In this document: positions 26,023 to 35,924 of the stretch, piece by piece
How the letters are laid out: every line of letters begins with the position of its first letter
How positions within the stretch are numbered: position 1 is the first letter of the stretch
NCBI RefSeq assembly: GCF_003583725.1
Contig: NZ_QXTF01000003.1
Span: 62,001 to 126,000 of the forward strand
From: Sphingomonas edaphi
GTDB taxonomy: Bacteria > Pseudomonadota > Alphaproteobacteria > Sphingomonadales > Sphingomonadaceae
Reading direction: 5' to 3'
Length of the DNA: 64,000 nt
Program-made: the position numbers and the translations under genes
Notes under the pieces: model-generated
Seen by the model: the letters and a program-made list of their open reading frames with translations, nothing else
What the model was told of the DNA's origin: nothing
Databases searched by the model: none

Positions 26023-26925
26023 TTACTGGACGCGGGTGACTTTGACGCCTTGCCGCTCCAACAGGGACTGCAGCGACTTGTCGCCGGCCAAGTGCCCGGC
26101 GCCGACAGCAACCATGACCGTTCCGGGCTGATCGAGACGGCCCTTCACCCACTTCGCCCAATTGGCGTTGCGCTGCGAAATGAGCGCATCCATCAACTCT
26201 GGCGTGCCGCCCATATCCGCGTTGAAACTGTCAGCGATGCCCTTGACGTCGCCCTTGCTCCAGCTGGCGATCATCTTGCCAAACTGACCCTTGGCGGTAG
26301 CTGGATCTTCCAGCACTCCTTCCAGGAATTCGCGCTGCGAAGCTTCCGATAAGCGATCGAAAAAGCCGAGCTGCTCGGCATTGGTCTCCAGCTGGTCGAC
26401 CGGCTTTCCGCTAGCAACAAACTGCTTCTTAAGCACCGTTTCGACGCCCGACCCGGGATCGAGACCCAAGTCCTTGAACTGGCCGCCGAGCAGAAGGAAC
26501 GCCGCGGCCCAGGTTTCGAGCTTGTCCAGTGCGGGAGCTGGAACGCCCGACTTAGCGATCGCAGTTTGCAGGGCGGCACGCTTTTCGGGCTTCACCCGGT
26601 CGGCGATGGGCGGCAGGCCAGGCGACATGGCTAGCTTGAATAGCTCGCCGATCGTTGCGCCGGGATTGGATTCGTCGATGTTGGTTTCGATCACCAGCGC
26701 GTCGGCGGACGCCGCGGCCTTGTCGAAGACGGGGCTGCGCCACTTGGTTTCCTTGGGAAGCAGGTGGATCGTACCGAACAAATAGACCGTCGTGTCGTGA
26801 TCCGCGACTTTCCACATGGCAGGGCTTGCGGATTGCGGAGCGGCAGCGGGCGCGGTCCCGCAGGCAGTGGCGGCGGCGGCACCGAATGCGGCGAAAGGCC
26901 GGCCGAAACGCTTGAACAAGCTCAT
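26023..26925 (-). CDS. TraB/GumN family lipoprotein, copy 2
   Basis: A TraB/GumN-fold protein of 300 residues. The N-terminus (MSLFKRFGRPFAAFGAAAATACG) ends in ATAC, a possible lipobox. The core has MWKVADHDTTVYLFGTIHLLP (GxxH) near residue 45 and VMVAVGAGHLAGDKSLQSLL near the C-terminus. The ATG at 26925 is preceded on the minus strand by GGAGATTTTGAAAAG. It precedes copy 1 in the same direction. The two copies share both histidine motifs but differ in the middle, so they are old duplicates. Confidence 0.85.
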   Translation of the reverse strand: MSLFKRFGRPFAAFGAAAATACGTAPAAAPQSASPAMWKVADHDTTVYLFGTIHLLPKETKWRSPVFDKAAASADALVIETNIDESNPGATIGELFKLAMSPGLPPIADRVKPEKRAALQTAIAKSGVPAPALDKLETWAAAFLLLGGQFKDLGLDPGSGVETVLKKQFVASGKPVDQLETNAEQLGFFDRLSEASQREFLEGVLEDPATAKGQFGKMIASWSKGDVKGIADSFNADMGGTPELMDALISQRNANWAKWVKGRLDQPGTVMVAVGAGHLAGDKSLQSLLERQGVKVTRVQ

Positions 26926-27051
26926 CTTTTCAAAATCTCCCACTACCCTGTCGCCTTTAGGTAGGGAGTGGGAGAGCGTTCGTCCACTTGCCCGCGCCGC
27001 ATCGATGCGCCAAAGCCCCGCCGAACCATTTTAAACCGGGAATTTCCGCCT

Positions 27052-27927
27052 GTGGCCCAGCTTGGCCCCACTTTGAGTTTCCAGGACTTGATCCTGACCC
27101 TGCACCGCTATTGGGCGGACCGCGGCTGCGTCATTTTGCAGCCTTACGACATGGAAATGGGGGCGGGGACCTTTCACCCGGCTACCGTGCTTCGCTCGCT
27201 GGGGCCAGACCCCTGGAAATGTGCTTATGTGCAGCCGTGCCGCCGGCCGACCGATGGCCGCTATGGCGAAAATCCGAACCGCCTCGGACATTATTATCAG
27301 TATCAGGTGATGCTGAAGCCGAGCCCGGAAAACCTGCAGGAGCTCTATCTCGGCTCGCTCGATGCGATCGGCATCGACCCGCTGAAGCACGACATCCGGT
27401 TTGTCGAGGACGATTGGGAAAGTCCGACGCTTGGTGCCTGGGGCCTCGGTTGGGAAGTTTGGTGCGACGGGATGGAGGTGACCCAGTTCACATATTTCCA
27501 GCAGGTCGGCGGCTTTGACTGCAAGCCGGTCTCGGGCGAGCTGACCTACGGGCTTGAGCGTTTGGCGATGTATATCCAAGGCAAAGACAATGTCTTCGAC
27601 TTGGCGTTCAACAATGACGGCGTGACCTACGGTGATGTCTTCCTCGAAAATGAGCGACAGATGTCGAAGTGGCACTTCGAAGTGGCCGACACCGACAGCC
27701 TATTTGACCTGTTCAAGAAAGCCGCTGCGGAAAGCGAGAACAGCCTGAAGGCAGGCGTGCCAATCGCGGCCTATGAACAGGCAATCAAGGCCAGCCATAT
27801 CTTCAACACTCTGCAGGCGCGTGGCGTCATCTCCGTCGCCGAGCGGCAGGCCTATATCGGCCGTGTCCGCGACTTGGCGAAGGGCGCTTGCGGGGCGTGG
27901 ATGGCGCACATGGGGTATGAAGCATGA
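27052..27927 (+). CDS. glyQ: glycyl-tRNA synthetase alpha subunit
   Basis: Catalytic subunit of the bacterial alpha2beta2 Gly[21 protein letters not shown] is the family start, followed by [33 protein letters not shown] and [19 protein letters not shown], the class II core. The start is uncertain: the GTG at 27052 gives 291 residues, the usual length; a GTG at 26968 would add 28 unlike residues. It overlaps glyS by ATGA and lies divergent from the GumN pair. Confidence 0.93.
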   Translation: MAQLGPTLSFQDLILTLHRYWADRGCVILQPYDMEMGAGTFHPATVLRSLGPDPWKCAYVQPCRRPTDGRYGENPNRLGHYYQYQVMLKPSPENLQELYLGSLDAIGIDPLKHDIRFVEDDWESPTLGAWGLGWEVWCDGMEVTQFTYFQQVGGFDCKPVSGELTYGLERLAMYIQGKDNVFDLAFNNDGVTYGDVFLENERQMSKWHFEVADTDSLFDLFKKAAAESENSLKAGVPIAAYEQAIKASHIFNTLQARGVISVAERQAYIGRVRDLAKGACGAWMAHMGYEA

Positions 27928-30038
27928 GCGCGGACTTTCTGCTCGAATTGCTGTCGGAGGAAATTCCGGCGCGGATGCAGTCGAAAGCGCGCAACGATCT
28001 GGCACGTATGTTCGCCGAAAGCTTGTCGGCGGCGGGCCTGTCACATGACGGCATCGTTACTTATTCAACGCCGAGGCGTCTCGTGCTCATCACGCGAGCG
28101 CTTCCGTCATCAACGCAGGCCGTCAGCGAAGAAGTGAAAGGCCCGCGCACGTCGGCACCTCCGCAGGCGCTGGAAGGCTTTCTGCGTAAGACTGGGCTTA
28201 GGCAGGACCAGCTCGAAGATCGCGATGGCGTCTGGTTCGCGAAAATCGAGAAGCCCGGCCGGGCTGCGGCGGAAGTGCTGGCTGAAACGGTTGCCGCCAT
28301 CCTCCGCGATTTTCCCTGGCCCAAGTCGATGCGCTGGGGCGCGTCGAGCCAGTCGACCGCGTCGCTGCGGTGGGTGCGGCCGCTTCATTCGATCGTTGCC
28401 CTGCTGGGCGAGGAAATAGTGCCGGTCGCAATCGACGGCGTTGCTTGCGGCGCGACCACACTTGGCCACCGTTTTCATCATCCCGGGCCGATCACCATCG
28501 GCGGCGCGCACGACTATGTCGAAAAGCTTCGAGCCTGCCGCGTGATCGTCGATCAGGAAGAGCGCGAAGCCATTGTTCGAAAGGGCGCGATCGAGGCCGC
28601 GGAGAATGCCGGCTTCCTATTGGTCGAGGATGAAGGGCTAGTGATCGAGAACGCCGGTCTCACCGAATGGCCAGTGCCGTTGCTCGGGTCGTTCGACCAC
28701 GAATTTCTGAATGTCCCCGAGGAAGTCATCCAGCTGACGGCCCGCATCAATCAGAAATATTTCGTGATGCGCGGCGGCGATGGAAAACTTGCTCCGCATT
28801 TCGTCTGCACTGCGAACATCGATGCGAAGGACGGCGGCGAAGCAATCGTGGCGGGCAATGAGCGGGTACTCGCTGCTCGGCTCAGTGACGCACGTTTCTT
28901 TTGGGAGCAGGACCTCAAGGTTCCGCTTGAAGAGCAAGCGAAAAAGCTTTCAGGCATTGTTTTCCACGAGAAGCTCGGGACGGTTGCCGACAAGGTCGAG
29001 CGCGTTGCAACGCTGTCCCGCTGGTTGGTCGAGGAAGGCATCGTTCAGGGCGCTGAGGCGGACCAAGCTGAACGTGCGGCGCGGCTCGCCAAGGCCGACC
29101 TCGTCACCGGCATGGTTGGTGAATTCCCAGAACTCCAGGGTCTAATCGGCGGCTATCTCGCTCGCGCGCAGGGTGAGCCTGACGCCGTGGCCGACGGAAT
29201 TCGCGACCATTACAAACCGGTCGGGCAGGGGGACGAAGTGCCGACCGCGCCGGTCACTGTTGCTGTGAGCCTTGCGGACAAACTGGACATTCTGCGCAGT
29301 TTCTTCGGCATCGATGAAAAGCCGACGGGTTCGCGCGATCCGTTCGCGCTTCGTCGGGCGGCGCTCGGCGCCATTCAGATCGTGACCGAAAACGGACTGC
29401 GCCTACCCATTGCAGACGGCGAGCTGCTCGACTTTTTCGCTGATCGTCTGAAGGTCCAGCAGCGCGAAGCCGGCATTCGGCATGATTTGATCGATGCAAT
29501 TTTTGCATTGGGCGATGAGGCGGATCTCGTTCGGCTCCTTGCTCGTGTGCATGCCCTTCAGGCCTTCGTCGAAACTGGCGAGGGCGCGAACTTGCTCGCA
29601 GGTTACAAGCGAGCGGCGAATATTCTCAAAAAGGAAAAATGGGACCTGCCGCGCGTAATGGCTTCGCGGGGAGAGCAAGGTATTCCCCAGACAGGTGAGG
29701 AAGATCCCCTGGCACTGGTTGAAGAGCCTGCAATTGCCGAGGCGGTGGCAGAGATGGCTCTGGGATCGGCCGCGCCGGCTGACGCCCCTGCGGAAGAAGG
29801 CGCGCTAGTCGCCGCCCTTAATGCTGCTGAACCAAAGGCCGCTGCAGCGGTCGAAGCGGAGGATTTCACCGGCGCCATGGCTGCGCTTGCCAGCCTGCGT
29901 GCACCGATCGACGCGTTCTTCGACAAGGTAACAGTCAATGACGCTGACGGAGCGGTGCGCGCGCGTCGCCTCAACCTGCTCGCGCGCTTCCGCGACGCGG
30001 TGCATCGCGTCGCGGATTTCTCGAAGATTGAGGGCTAG
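27924..30038 (+). CDS. glyS: glycyl-tRNA synthetase beta subunit
   Basis: The tRNA-binding partner of Gly[20 protein letters not shown] is the standard start, and LINQ-type segments such as [20 protein letters not shown] and [20 protein letters not shown] (HD-like region) follow. The C-terminal anticodon-binding domain ends [16 protein letters not shown]. Between [12 protein letters not shown] and the final helices sits an Ala/Glu/Pro-rich insert (about residues 575-640, e.g. [18 protein letters not shown]) that the E. coli protein lacks and that looks flexible. Total 704 residues. Coupled to glyQ by ATGA. Confidence 0.95.
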   Translation: MSADFLLELLSEEIPARMQSKARNDLARMFAESLSAAGLSHDGIVTYSTPRRLVLITRALPSSTQAVSEEVKGPRTSAPPQALEGFLRKTGLRQDQLEDRDGVWFAKIEKPGRAAAEVLAETVAAILRDFPWPKSMRWGASSQSTASLRWVRPLHSIVALLGEEIVPVAIDGVACGATTLGHRFHHPGPITIGGAHDYVEKLRACRVIVDQEEREAIVRKGAIEAAENAGFLLVEDEGLVIENAGLTEWPVPLLGSFDHEFLNVPEEVIQLTARINQKYFVMRGGDGKLAPHFVCTANIDAKDGGEAIVAGNERVLAARLSDARFFWEQDLKVPLEEQAKKLSGIVFHEKLGTVADKVERVATLSRWLVEEGIVQGAEADQAERAARLAKADLVTGMVGEFPELQGLIGGYLARAQGEPDAVADGIRDHYKPVGQGDEVPTAPVTVAVSLADKLDILRSFFGIDEKPTGSRDPFALRRAALGAIQIVTENGLRLPIADGELLDFFADRLKVQQREAGIRHDLIDAIFALGDEADLVRLLARVHALQAFVETGEGANLLAGYKRAANILKKEKWDLPRVMASRGEQGIPQTGEEDPLALVEEPAIAEAVAEMALGSAAPADAPAEEGALVAALNAAEPKAAAAVEAEDFTGAMAALASLRAPIDAFFDKVTVNDADGAVRARRLNLLARFRDAVHRVADFSKIEG

Positions 30039-30044
30039 CCTGCG

Positions 30045-30353
30045 CTAGATCCGTCGGCTGTCATCAGGATCGGCGTCGCGACGGTCAGGAACGCCATCGG
30101 CATCACGGTCGTCAACCACGCCATCACGGTTGCGATCGCCCTTTAGCGCCGCGGCGCGTAGGCTATCACGCTCGCGCCATTCCTTTTCGCGCTCGGCGTG
30201 GACGCGTTCGAGTTCGGTGCGTCGGTCGACTTCGCTGTTGTAGCGCTGCTTCCACTTTCGGCCGCCACCGGAAAAGAGGAAGCCGCCGACTAGCAGGCCA
30301 AGGACGAATACCAGCAGGACGATGATCCACTGGTCGGTGGTGAAGTTTAGCAT
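30045..30353 (-). CDS. membrane-anchored protein with calcium-loop-like tail
   Basis: The 102-residue product has an N-terminal membrane helix (WIIVLLVFVLGLLVGGFLF) and a basic, Arg/Glu-rich coiled stretch (SEVDRRTELERVHAEREKEW). Its Asp-rich tail reads GDRNRDGVVDDRDADGVPDR. The DxNxDG-xxD spacing resembles thrombospondin type 3 or dockerin calcium loops. No function is known. It is convergent with glyS, 6 bases apart. Confidence 0.65.
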   Translation of the reverse strand: MLNFTTDQWIIVLLVFVLGLLVGGFLFSGGGRKWKQRYNSEVDRRTELERVHAEREKEWRERDSLRAAALKGDRNRDGVVDDRDADGVPDRRDADPDDSRRI

Positions 30354-30422
30354 GTCGATCCCCTGTCAAATCATCTGAGGGGTCCAACCGCTCGACCAGC
30401 CAATCCGTTCCCGAAACGAGTT

Positions 30423-30475
30423 CCGCCGCCGTCCCGGGTTGCGGGACGGCGGCGGTCTCTCCCCCACCGGAGAGA
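30423..30475 (-). terminator. double hairpin after the tad operon
   Basis: Two adjacent hairpins lie just beyond the tadC stop on the minus strand. The first is TCTCTCC (30456-30462) with GGAGAGA (30469-30475). The second is a perfect 14-bp stem, CCGCCGCCGTCCCG (30423-30436) with CGGGACGGCGGCGG (30442-30455). There is no T-tract, so they may act as transcript-end stabilisers or factor-dependent terminators. Confidence 0.55.
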
Positions 30476-30483
30476 TCAGTTTG

Positions 30484-31476
30484 TTACTGCTTGAACAGGT
30501 TGTCGCTGATCGAGCAGGCGGCCGGGCCCAGGATGACGATGAACAGGGTCGGCAGGATGAACAGGATCAGCGGAATGGTCATGATCGCCGGAAGGCGCGC
30601 GGCCTTTTCCTCGGCACGCATCATGCGCTCGTTGCGGAACTCGGCGGACAGCACACGCAGTGCGGACGCAAGCGGCGTGCCGTACTTTTCCGTCTGGATC
30701 ATCGTCGTCACGACGCCGCGAATTGCTTCCAGGTCGACGCGGGTCGCCAGGTTTTCGAAAGCGTTGCGGCGTTCGGCGAGGAAGCCCAGTTCGATCGAGG
30801 TGAGGCCGAATTCATCGCCCAGTTCCGGATAGGCTTTTCCCAGCTCCTTTGCGACGCGGTTGAATGCAGCGTCGACCGTCAGGCCGGCTTCGGCGCAGAT
30901 GACCAGCAGGTCGAGCGCGTCGGGGAGGCCCTTGCGGACGGAATCGCTGCGCTTCTTGACCTTGTTGGTCAGCCAGACGTCAGGCGCCTTATAGCTGCCG
31001 ACGAGCGTGCCGGCGACGAAGGCATATTTCTTGAACCACGACCAGTCGGGAAAATAGTCCACGACATAGATCAGCACGACCGCGCCGATGCCCAGCACGA
31101 CCGGCAGGACGAAGCGCGCAAAGATGATGAAGAAGGCCAGATCCTTGGTGCGGATACCCGCCTGCATCAGGCGGACCTGCGTCTTCTTGATCTGGTCGTC
31201 CTGCAGCATCTTGAAGCTGCTGAGGATGCCGCGCACGCGGTCAGCGGCGACGTTCTTGTTCGTCAGCTTCTTTCGCTTGTTCGTTGACGCGACGATGCCG
31301 GCCTTCAGCTGCTCACGACGTTCGTTGAGTGCTTTGACGCGACGGGCCATCGGGTCCCTGACGGTCGTGGCCGCGTAAATGGCAATTATCACCGCGAAGG
31401 TAGCCACCGCGCTGAGCACGGTTGCGACCCAGATGACGTCGACGCCGAGAAGTGTAGGTCCGGTGGGGGCTGCCAT
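30484..31476 (-). CDS. tadC: Tad/Flp pilus inner-membrane platform protein TadC
   Basis: A type II secretion F-domain protein of 330 residues, paralogous to TadB, forming the inner-membrane platform of the Tad pilus. It has an N-terminal helix (VDVIWVATVLSAVATFAVII) and the GspF domain with GLPDALDLLVICAEAGLTVDAAF. ELGFLAERRNAFENLATRVD and the C-terminal helices (LPAIMTIPLILFILPTLFIV) follow. The ATG at 31476 was chosen over one at 31533, which would overlap tadB. It is the last gene of the tad cluster, 13 bases after tadB. Confidence 0.9.
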   Translation of the reverse strand: MAAPTGPTLLGVDVIWVATVLSAVATFAVIIAIYAATTVRDPMARRVKALNERREQLKAGIVASTNKRKKLTNKNVAADRVRGILSSFKMLQDDQIKKTQVRLMQAGIRTKDLAFFIIFARFVLPVVLGIGAVVLIYVVDYFPDWSWFKKYAFVAGTLVGSYKAPDVWLTNKVKKRSDSVRKGLPDALDLLVICAEAGLTVDAAFNRVAKELGKAYPELGDEFGLTSIELGFLAERRNAFENLATRVDLEAIRGVVTTMIQTEKYGTPLASALRVLSAEFRNERMMRAEEKAARLPAIMTIPLILFILPTLFIVILGPAACSISDNLFKQ

Positions 31477-31489
31477 CGTCAATGTCCCG

Positions 31490-32461
31490 TCAGATTTCGA
31501 AGTTGACCATCTTGGCCATGATGAACACGCCAATGCTCATCCAGCCGAGACCGCCGAGGCCCGCCACGATCAGGCGCGGATCTTCAAAGAAGCCGCCCAT
31601 GTAGGTCGGGTTGATCATCCACACGAGCGTGAAGACGATGAAGGGCAGTGAGCCGACGATATAGGCCGAGGCCTTGGATTCGGAGCTCATTGCCTTGATC
31701 TTCAGCTTCATCTGCCCACGCTTGCGCAGCACGTCCGCCAGGTTCGACAGCGTCTCCGCCAGGTTGCCGCCCGTCTCGCGCTGGATTGCCAGAGTGATGA
31801 CGAAGAACTGGAACTCAGCGGTTCCTAGGCGGTCCGACGCTTCCTGGAGCGCTGCTTCCATGGTGCGGCCGATCTTCATCTTGTCGGCGACCGCACGAAA
31901 CTCGACGCCAACCGGGCCTGGGATTTCGCCGGCAACGATGCCCAGCGTTTCGGTGATCGGAAGACCCGACCGGAGGCCGCGAACCATAAGCTCGATCGCG
32001 TCCGGAAAGTTGGATGTGAACTTCGCGACACGGCGCTTGATCATGAAGCCGACCGCGAAGTGCGGCACGGCTACGCCCACGAACATGCCGACAAAGAAGC
32101 ACAGAAGGAACGGCATGCCCTTAATCATCAGGAGGGCAGCAACGAACAGAGCGATGCCGACCGAGGCCATGGCGTACTTGCCAAGGCTAACGTCCTTGCC
32201 GGTCTGCTCAAGGCGCTTGCGCATGAGCGCGGGCTTCGGGATCAGGGTTGATGCGAAGCCTTCGACCCGGCTCTGGCGGGCGGCCATCAGCTTGCGGATC
32301 TGGGCCTGCGCATTTGCGGTCAGGACGCTCTCTGCGTGGCGCTCTTTCAAGAGTTCCATGCGGCGCTTCGCGGCCCTCCGCGGGTTAGGCCCGCTGAATG
32401 CCTTGCCGCCGAGCAGGAGGGCGCCCAGGACGCCCATTGCCAAGATGATGATGTAGACCAT
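31490..32461 (-). CDS. tadB: Tad/Flp pilus inner-membrane platform protein TadB
   Basis: A 323-residue type II secretion F-domain protein. MVYIIILAMGVLGALLLGGK is the first helix, the GspF signature is FTSNFPDAIELMVRGLRSGL, then GIVAGEIPGPVGVEFRAV, and the rest follows the TadB pattern. The ATG at 32461 was chosen; an ATG at 32488 would add nine residues. In most tad clusters tadA/cpaF lies directly upstream of tadB. Here only a 74-base gap separates tadB from cpaE, too short to hold it. Confidence 0.9.
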   Translation of the reverse strand: MVYIIILAMGVLGALLLGGKAFSGPNPRRAAKRRMELLKERHAESVLTANAQAQIRKLMAARQSRVEGFASTLIPKPALMRKRLEQTGKDVSLGKYAMASVGIALFVAALLMIKGMPFLLCFFVGMFVGVAVPHFAVGFMIKRRVAKFTSNFPDAIELMVRGLRSGLPITETLGIVAGEIPGPVGVEFRAVADKMKIGRTMEAALQEASDRLGTAEFQFFVITLAIQRETGGNLAETLSNLADVLRKRGQMKLKIKAMSSESKASAYIVGSLPFIVFTLVWMINPTYMGGFFEDPRLIVAGLGGLGWMSIGVFIMAKMVNFEI

Positions 32462-32535
32462 AATCCGTCCGTTCGTCCTGCTCGTCACGTTCGGCGGGGA
32501 GGGGCGGAACCCCTCCCGCGCTCGTCACCAGAAGC

Positions 32536-33801
32536 TTAAGCGGCCTTGTCTTTCGGCTTGGCCAGCATCGACTTCAGGTTGCCGACCAGCGACTTGCCGC
32601 TAGCGGACTTTTGGTCCGAAGCGACGCCTTCCTCGCTGGCATGGCTCAGCACCATGTTCGACAGCTGGGTGAAGGGCGCTGCCATCTTTCCGGTCGCAAT
32701 CTCGGCCATCGGCTTGCCAAGCTTGGCCGCTTGGGCCGCAACCTTGCGATCGTCCGGGAAAACGATGTCGACGTTACGTTCGATCGACTGCTCGAAATCC
32801 TTCTTGCTGATCTCGAGCGCGCCGCCGGCCGGGACGCGGTTGGCGACGACGATGACCTTGGTTTGCGGCGCGTTGGACTTGAGCCAGGCGAGGACCCGGA
32901 TCGTGTCGCGCGTCGCGGCCAGCGTCAGTTCGCTGACGACCACCGCCGCATGTGCGTCATGCACCATGTGCGGATACTGGATCAGCATCTGTCGCGGCAG
33001 GTCGAGTACCGTCGATTCAAAGGCGTTCTTCATCTCTTCCTGAAGCTGGAAGAAGGCGGTGCCATCGGTCAGCAGTGGCTGGTGAAGCGGAGCTTCGGCC
33101 GACAGAACCGACAGACGCTCGTTGGCACGGATCATCGCGCGCTCGATGAACAGTCCATCGATGCGGCTCGGGTTCTCAATTGCGTCGGTAAGGCCGCGGC
33201 CCGGCTCCAGGTCCAGCGCGAGGGCGCCAGTCCCGAAGTGGACATCGAGGTCCAACAGTGCCGTCGAACGATGCGACTTTTCGCCCATCAGCCACGCAAG
33301 GCTGGTAGCGATGGTCGATGCACCGACGCCGCCGCGAACGCCGATAACGGCGCTAAGCACGTGCGGCTTATCGGCCTGTGCTTCGCCGCGCGGACCCGAC
33401 AGGATCGCCTGGGCATGCGCAAACGTGTCGCGCAGCTGGTCGACCGTGAACGGCTTCAACAAATAGTCGTGGATGCCGCTGGCGACCAAGTCGCGATAAA
33501 GCCGGACATCGTTGACCTGGCCGGACGCGATGACGACCGTGCCGGGCTCGCAAACCTCGGCGAGCGCATTGATGTCGTTCAGCGGATCCGCCGATTCCGA
33601 AAGGTCTACGAACAAGATCGTAGGGCTGGCAGACACCGATAGCGACTGAACCGCGTTGCGAAGGCCACCTTTGTGAACCTTCTCCGGCGACCAGCCATGC
33701 TCGACCGCGACAGGGCGCAGCATGTCGGCCGTCGCGTCGTCGCAGACGAATGCGGTGAAGGGGTCACGCAGACCCGCTCGGGCTTGGAACGGAGCGTTCA
33801 T
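32536..33801 (-). CDS. cpaE: Tad pilus localisation ATPase CpaE/TadZ
   Basis: A 421-residue protein. The N-terminal third is a receiver-like domain (TAFVCDDATADMLRPVAV, ILFVDLSESADP, GIHDYLLKPFT) that may lack phosphotransfer. The rest is a ParA/MinD-like ATPase with the deviant Walker A loop GVRGGVGAST near residue 155, in which the terminal Lys is replaced by Ala. LLDLDVHFGTGALALDLEPG and VVANRVPAGG follow. This protein positions the pilus machine at a pole in studied species. It follows cpaD by 2 bases. Confidence 0.92.
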   Translation of the reverse strand: MNAPFQARAGLRDPFTAFVCDDATADMLRPVAVEHGWSPEKVHKGGLRNAVQSLSVSASPTILFVDLSESADPLNDINALAEVCEPGTVVIASGQVNDVRLYRDLVASGIHDYLLKPFTVDQLRDTFAHAQAILSGPRGEAQADKPHVLSAVIGVRGGVGASTIATSLAWLMGEKSHRSTALLDLDVHFGTGALALDLEPGRGLTDAIENPSRIDGLFIERAMIRANERLSVLSAEAPLHQPLLTDGTAFFQLQEEMKNAFESTVLDLPRQMLIQYPHMVHDAHAAVVVSELTLAATRDTIRVLAWLKSNAPQTKVIVVANRVPAGGALEISKKDFEQSIERNVDIVFPDDRKVAAQAAKLGKPMAEIATGKMAAPFTQLSNMVLSHASEEGVASDQKSASGKSLVGNLKSMLAKPKDKAA

Positions 33802-33803
33802 CT

Positions 33804-34436
33804 TTAATTGCCCTTCTTGGTGCTGATGTCCTGCAGGCCCTTCGTGCCTGTAGGCGGCGTGGAGCGGTAGACGCCGATCGCGCGGCTTGCCGTCGCAGCA
33901 TCGCTTACGCCGCTGCCTTCGCGGCCATGAACCAGGTCTTCCGGGTTGGCGACCATTGCAGCGAGGTTCGAGTTCACGCCGCAGCCCAGGTTGGACATGG
34001 ACGCATTATCGAAGTTCGGCTGCGACGGGATCGACCAGTTGGGGCAGCCAGGCACGCTGGCGCGAGTCCGGCTGACAACGATCCGAACGGTGCCCGGGGC
34101 AATCGCCCCTACGGTAACCGGCGCGCCATCGTTGACCAACAGGCCGTACCGGCCAGCGACGCGGGCGACTTCATCCCGGGCGCCATAGGCGTAGGGACCG
34201 TCGACGTAGATTGCATCGCCATAGCCAAGCTGCATCGAGCGGAACCAGCCGTCGAGACGAGCGGCTTCGGCCGGAGCAAGCGTGCCGTCGGGCGCAGAAG
34301 CGTCGAACACATAGTCGGCGCGGCTGACGACCGGCACGTTGACCGGGTTTACCCCACGCAGGTCTGCGTTTGGCGCATCATGGGTACAGCCGGCCAGTGC
34401 GGTGGCGACGGCCAGTAGAGCGAAATGACGGCGCAT
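33804..34436 (-). CDS. cpaD: Tad pilus biogenesis lipoprotein CpaD
   Basis: A 210-residue lipoprotein. The signal MRRHFALLAVATALAGCTHD has the lipobox LAGC. VRIVVSRTRASVPGCPNWS and NPEDLVHGREG are hallmarks of the CpaD family, which helps the secretin. The ATG at 34436 was chosen because a start at 34469 would overlap cpaC and add residues before the signal. It sits between cpaC and cpaE in the standard order. Confidence 0.9.
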   Translation of the reverse strand: MRRHFALLAVATALAGCTHDAPNADLRGVNPVNVPVVSRADYVFDASAPDGTLAPAEAARLDGWFRSMQLGYGDAIYVDGPYAYGARDEVARVAGRYGLLVNDGAPVTVGAIAPGTVRIVVSRTRASVPGCPNWSIPSQPNFDNASMSNLGCGVNSNLAAMVANPEDLVHGREGSGVSDAATASRAIGVYRSTPPTGTKGLQDISTKKGN

Positions 34437-34465
34437 CGTCTGATCCTTCCTTGTGGCGGGGCCGG

Positions 34466-35923
34466 TCACAGTTTGAAGCCCGGGGCAGCGGTGGCCGCTG
34501 CCGCGCCGTTCAGCGCGGGAGCGGGGGCGACAGCAGTCGGCCGTGCGCCGGAAACACCGGTGTAGCTCTGGCCGCCGATGACCATCTGGCCAGTGTTCGG
34601 CGAACGATAACCGTCGGTCGGCAGGGCGAGCTGGGTCGACACCGGCCGCACCAGGTACGGCGTGACGATGATGACCAGTTCTGTTTCGGCCCGGCGGTAG
34701 CGGGTCGAGCGGAACAGGGCGCCCAGGATCGGCAGGTCACCCAGGAACGGGGCCTTGTCGACCGAGTTGGTGTTGGCGTTACGCAGCAGTCCGGCAATCA
34801 TCATGCTTTGGCCGGAACCGAGCTCGACGGTTGTCTCAGCGCGGCGAGTAACCAGCGCCGGGACTTCGAAGCCGTTGAGGCGGATCGAGCCCTCGTTCGA
34901 CAATTCGCTGACTTCCGGGCGGACGCGCAGTGAGATGCGGCCGTCAGCCAAAACGATCGGCGTGAAGGCCAGGCCGACACCATATTGCTTATATTCAATC
35001 GTCACCGCGCCGAGGCTTTGAGAAATCGGCACCGGGAATTCGCCGCCAGCCAGGAAGCTGGAGGTTTCGCCGGAGAGGGCGGTAAGGTTTGGTTCGGCCA
35101 GCGTCGTCACCATGCCATCGGTTTCGGCCAGCTTCAGCGCGCCAAGAAGGTCGACGCCAAACAGCTTGCCGCTGCCGAACAGGACGGATCCGGTCGCTTG
35201 GGCGATGCTCACCGTGTCAGGGGCACCGTCTTCACCCGGCGTGATGGTGATCGGGTTGTTCGAACCACCACTGGAAATGCCGAAGTTGAAGCCGCCCGTG
35301 CTGTCGCCCATCGACAGCAGGTTCATGCCGACTTCCTTCAGAAGCGTGCGGTTCACCTCGGCGATCTTCACCCGAAGATTGACCTGCAGCGGTGTCGCGG
35401 AGCGAAGGCGGCTGACAACCTGTGTGCCATCGCCGACATAGGCTTGGGTCAGGCGCCGGGCTTCTTCCGCATCCTCAGGTGAGGCAACGGTGCCGGTCAG
35501 CAGGACCAGGTTGTTCATCGGCGTCGCCTGGACGTTAGCTTCCGGCATCGCCATGCGCAGCATCTCGCCGACCGAGCCGGCGTTTGTACCGACGCGGACG
35601 TTGGCAGCGTAAACAACACGGCCGCTACGATCGGTTGCATAGACCGTCGTCTCGCCGGCCGACTTGCCGAATACGTAGAGCTGGGTCGACGAGCGAACCT
35701 GCACATCCGCGATCGTGTCGTTGGCAACGAACACGTCGGACATTGGCGCCGACAGGCGGACCATTGTGCCGGCGTTCTGCGAGAGCGTCAGCGTTTCCGA
35801 CGGACGCGCGGCACGGGACTGCGCGGCGGCGGGGGTGGCGACGGCGACGGAGCCGAGGCCGAGGGCCAGCGCGGCGAGGGCGGTGCCCAGGTATGCGTGG
35901 CTGCGGTTTTTCTTAGCGGTCAT
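34466..35923 (-). CDS. cpaC: Tad pilus secretin CpaC/RcpA
   Basis: A 485-residue outer-membrane secretin. A signal peptide (ALAALALGLGSVAVATPAAAQ) is followed by the RcpA N-domain (LSQNAGTMVRLSAPMSDVFV) and a BON/KH-like ring domain. The secretin core has LAEPNLTALSGETSSFLAGGE and VELGSGQSMMIAGLLRN, ending with APFLGDLPILGALFRSTRYR and ELVIIVTPYLV. The C-terminal Ala/Pro/Thr-rich tail is low-complexity. The ATG at 35923 lies just before the cpaB stop codon in the transcript direction (gap 1). Confidence 0.95.
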   Translation of the reverse strand: MTAKKNRSHAYLGTALAALALGLGSVAVATPAAAQSRAARPSETLTLSQNAGTMVRLSAPMSDVFVANDTIADVQVRSSTQLYVFGKSAGETTVYATDRSGRVVYAANVRVGTNAGSVGEMLRMAMPEANVQATPMNNLVLLTGTVASPEDAEEARRLTQAYVGDGTQVVSRLRSATPLQVNLRVKIAEVNRTLLKEVGMNLLSMGDSTGGFNFGISSGGSNNPITITPGEDGAPDTVSIAQATGSVLFGSGKLFGVDLLGALKLAETDGMVTTLAEPNLTALSGETSSFLAGGEFPVPISQSLGAVTIEYKQYGVGLAFTPIVLADGRISLRVRPEVSELSNEGSIRLNGFEVPALVTRRAETTVELGSGQSMMIAGLLRNANTNSVDKAPFLGDLPILGALFRSTRYRRAETELVIIVTPYLVRPVSTQLALPTDGYRSPNTGQMVIGGQSYTGVSGARPTAVAPAPALNGAAAATAAPGFKL

Positions 35924-35924
35924 C

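Noticed and set aside
32611-33642. Plus-strand frame of 343 codons opposite cpaE
   Set aside because: Antisense to cpaE and without motif support.
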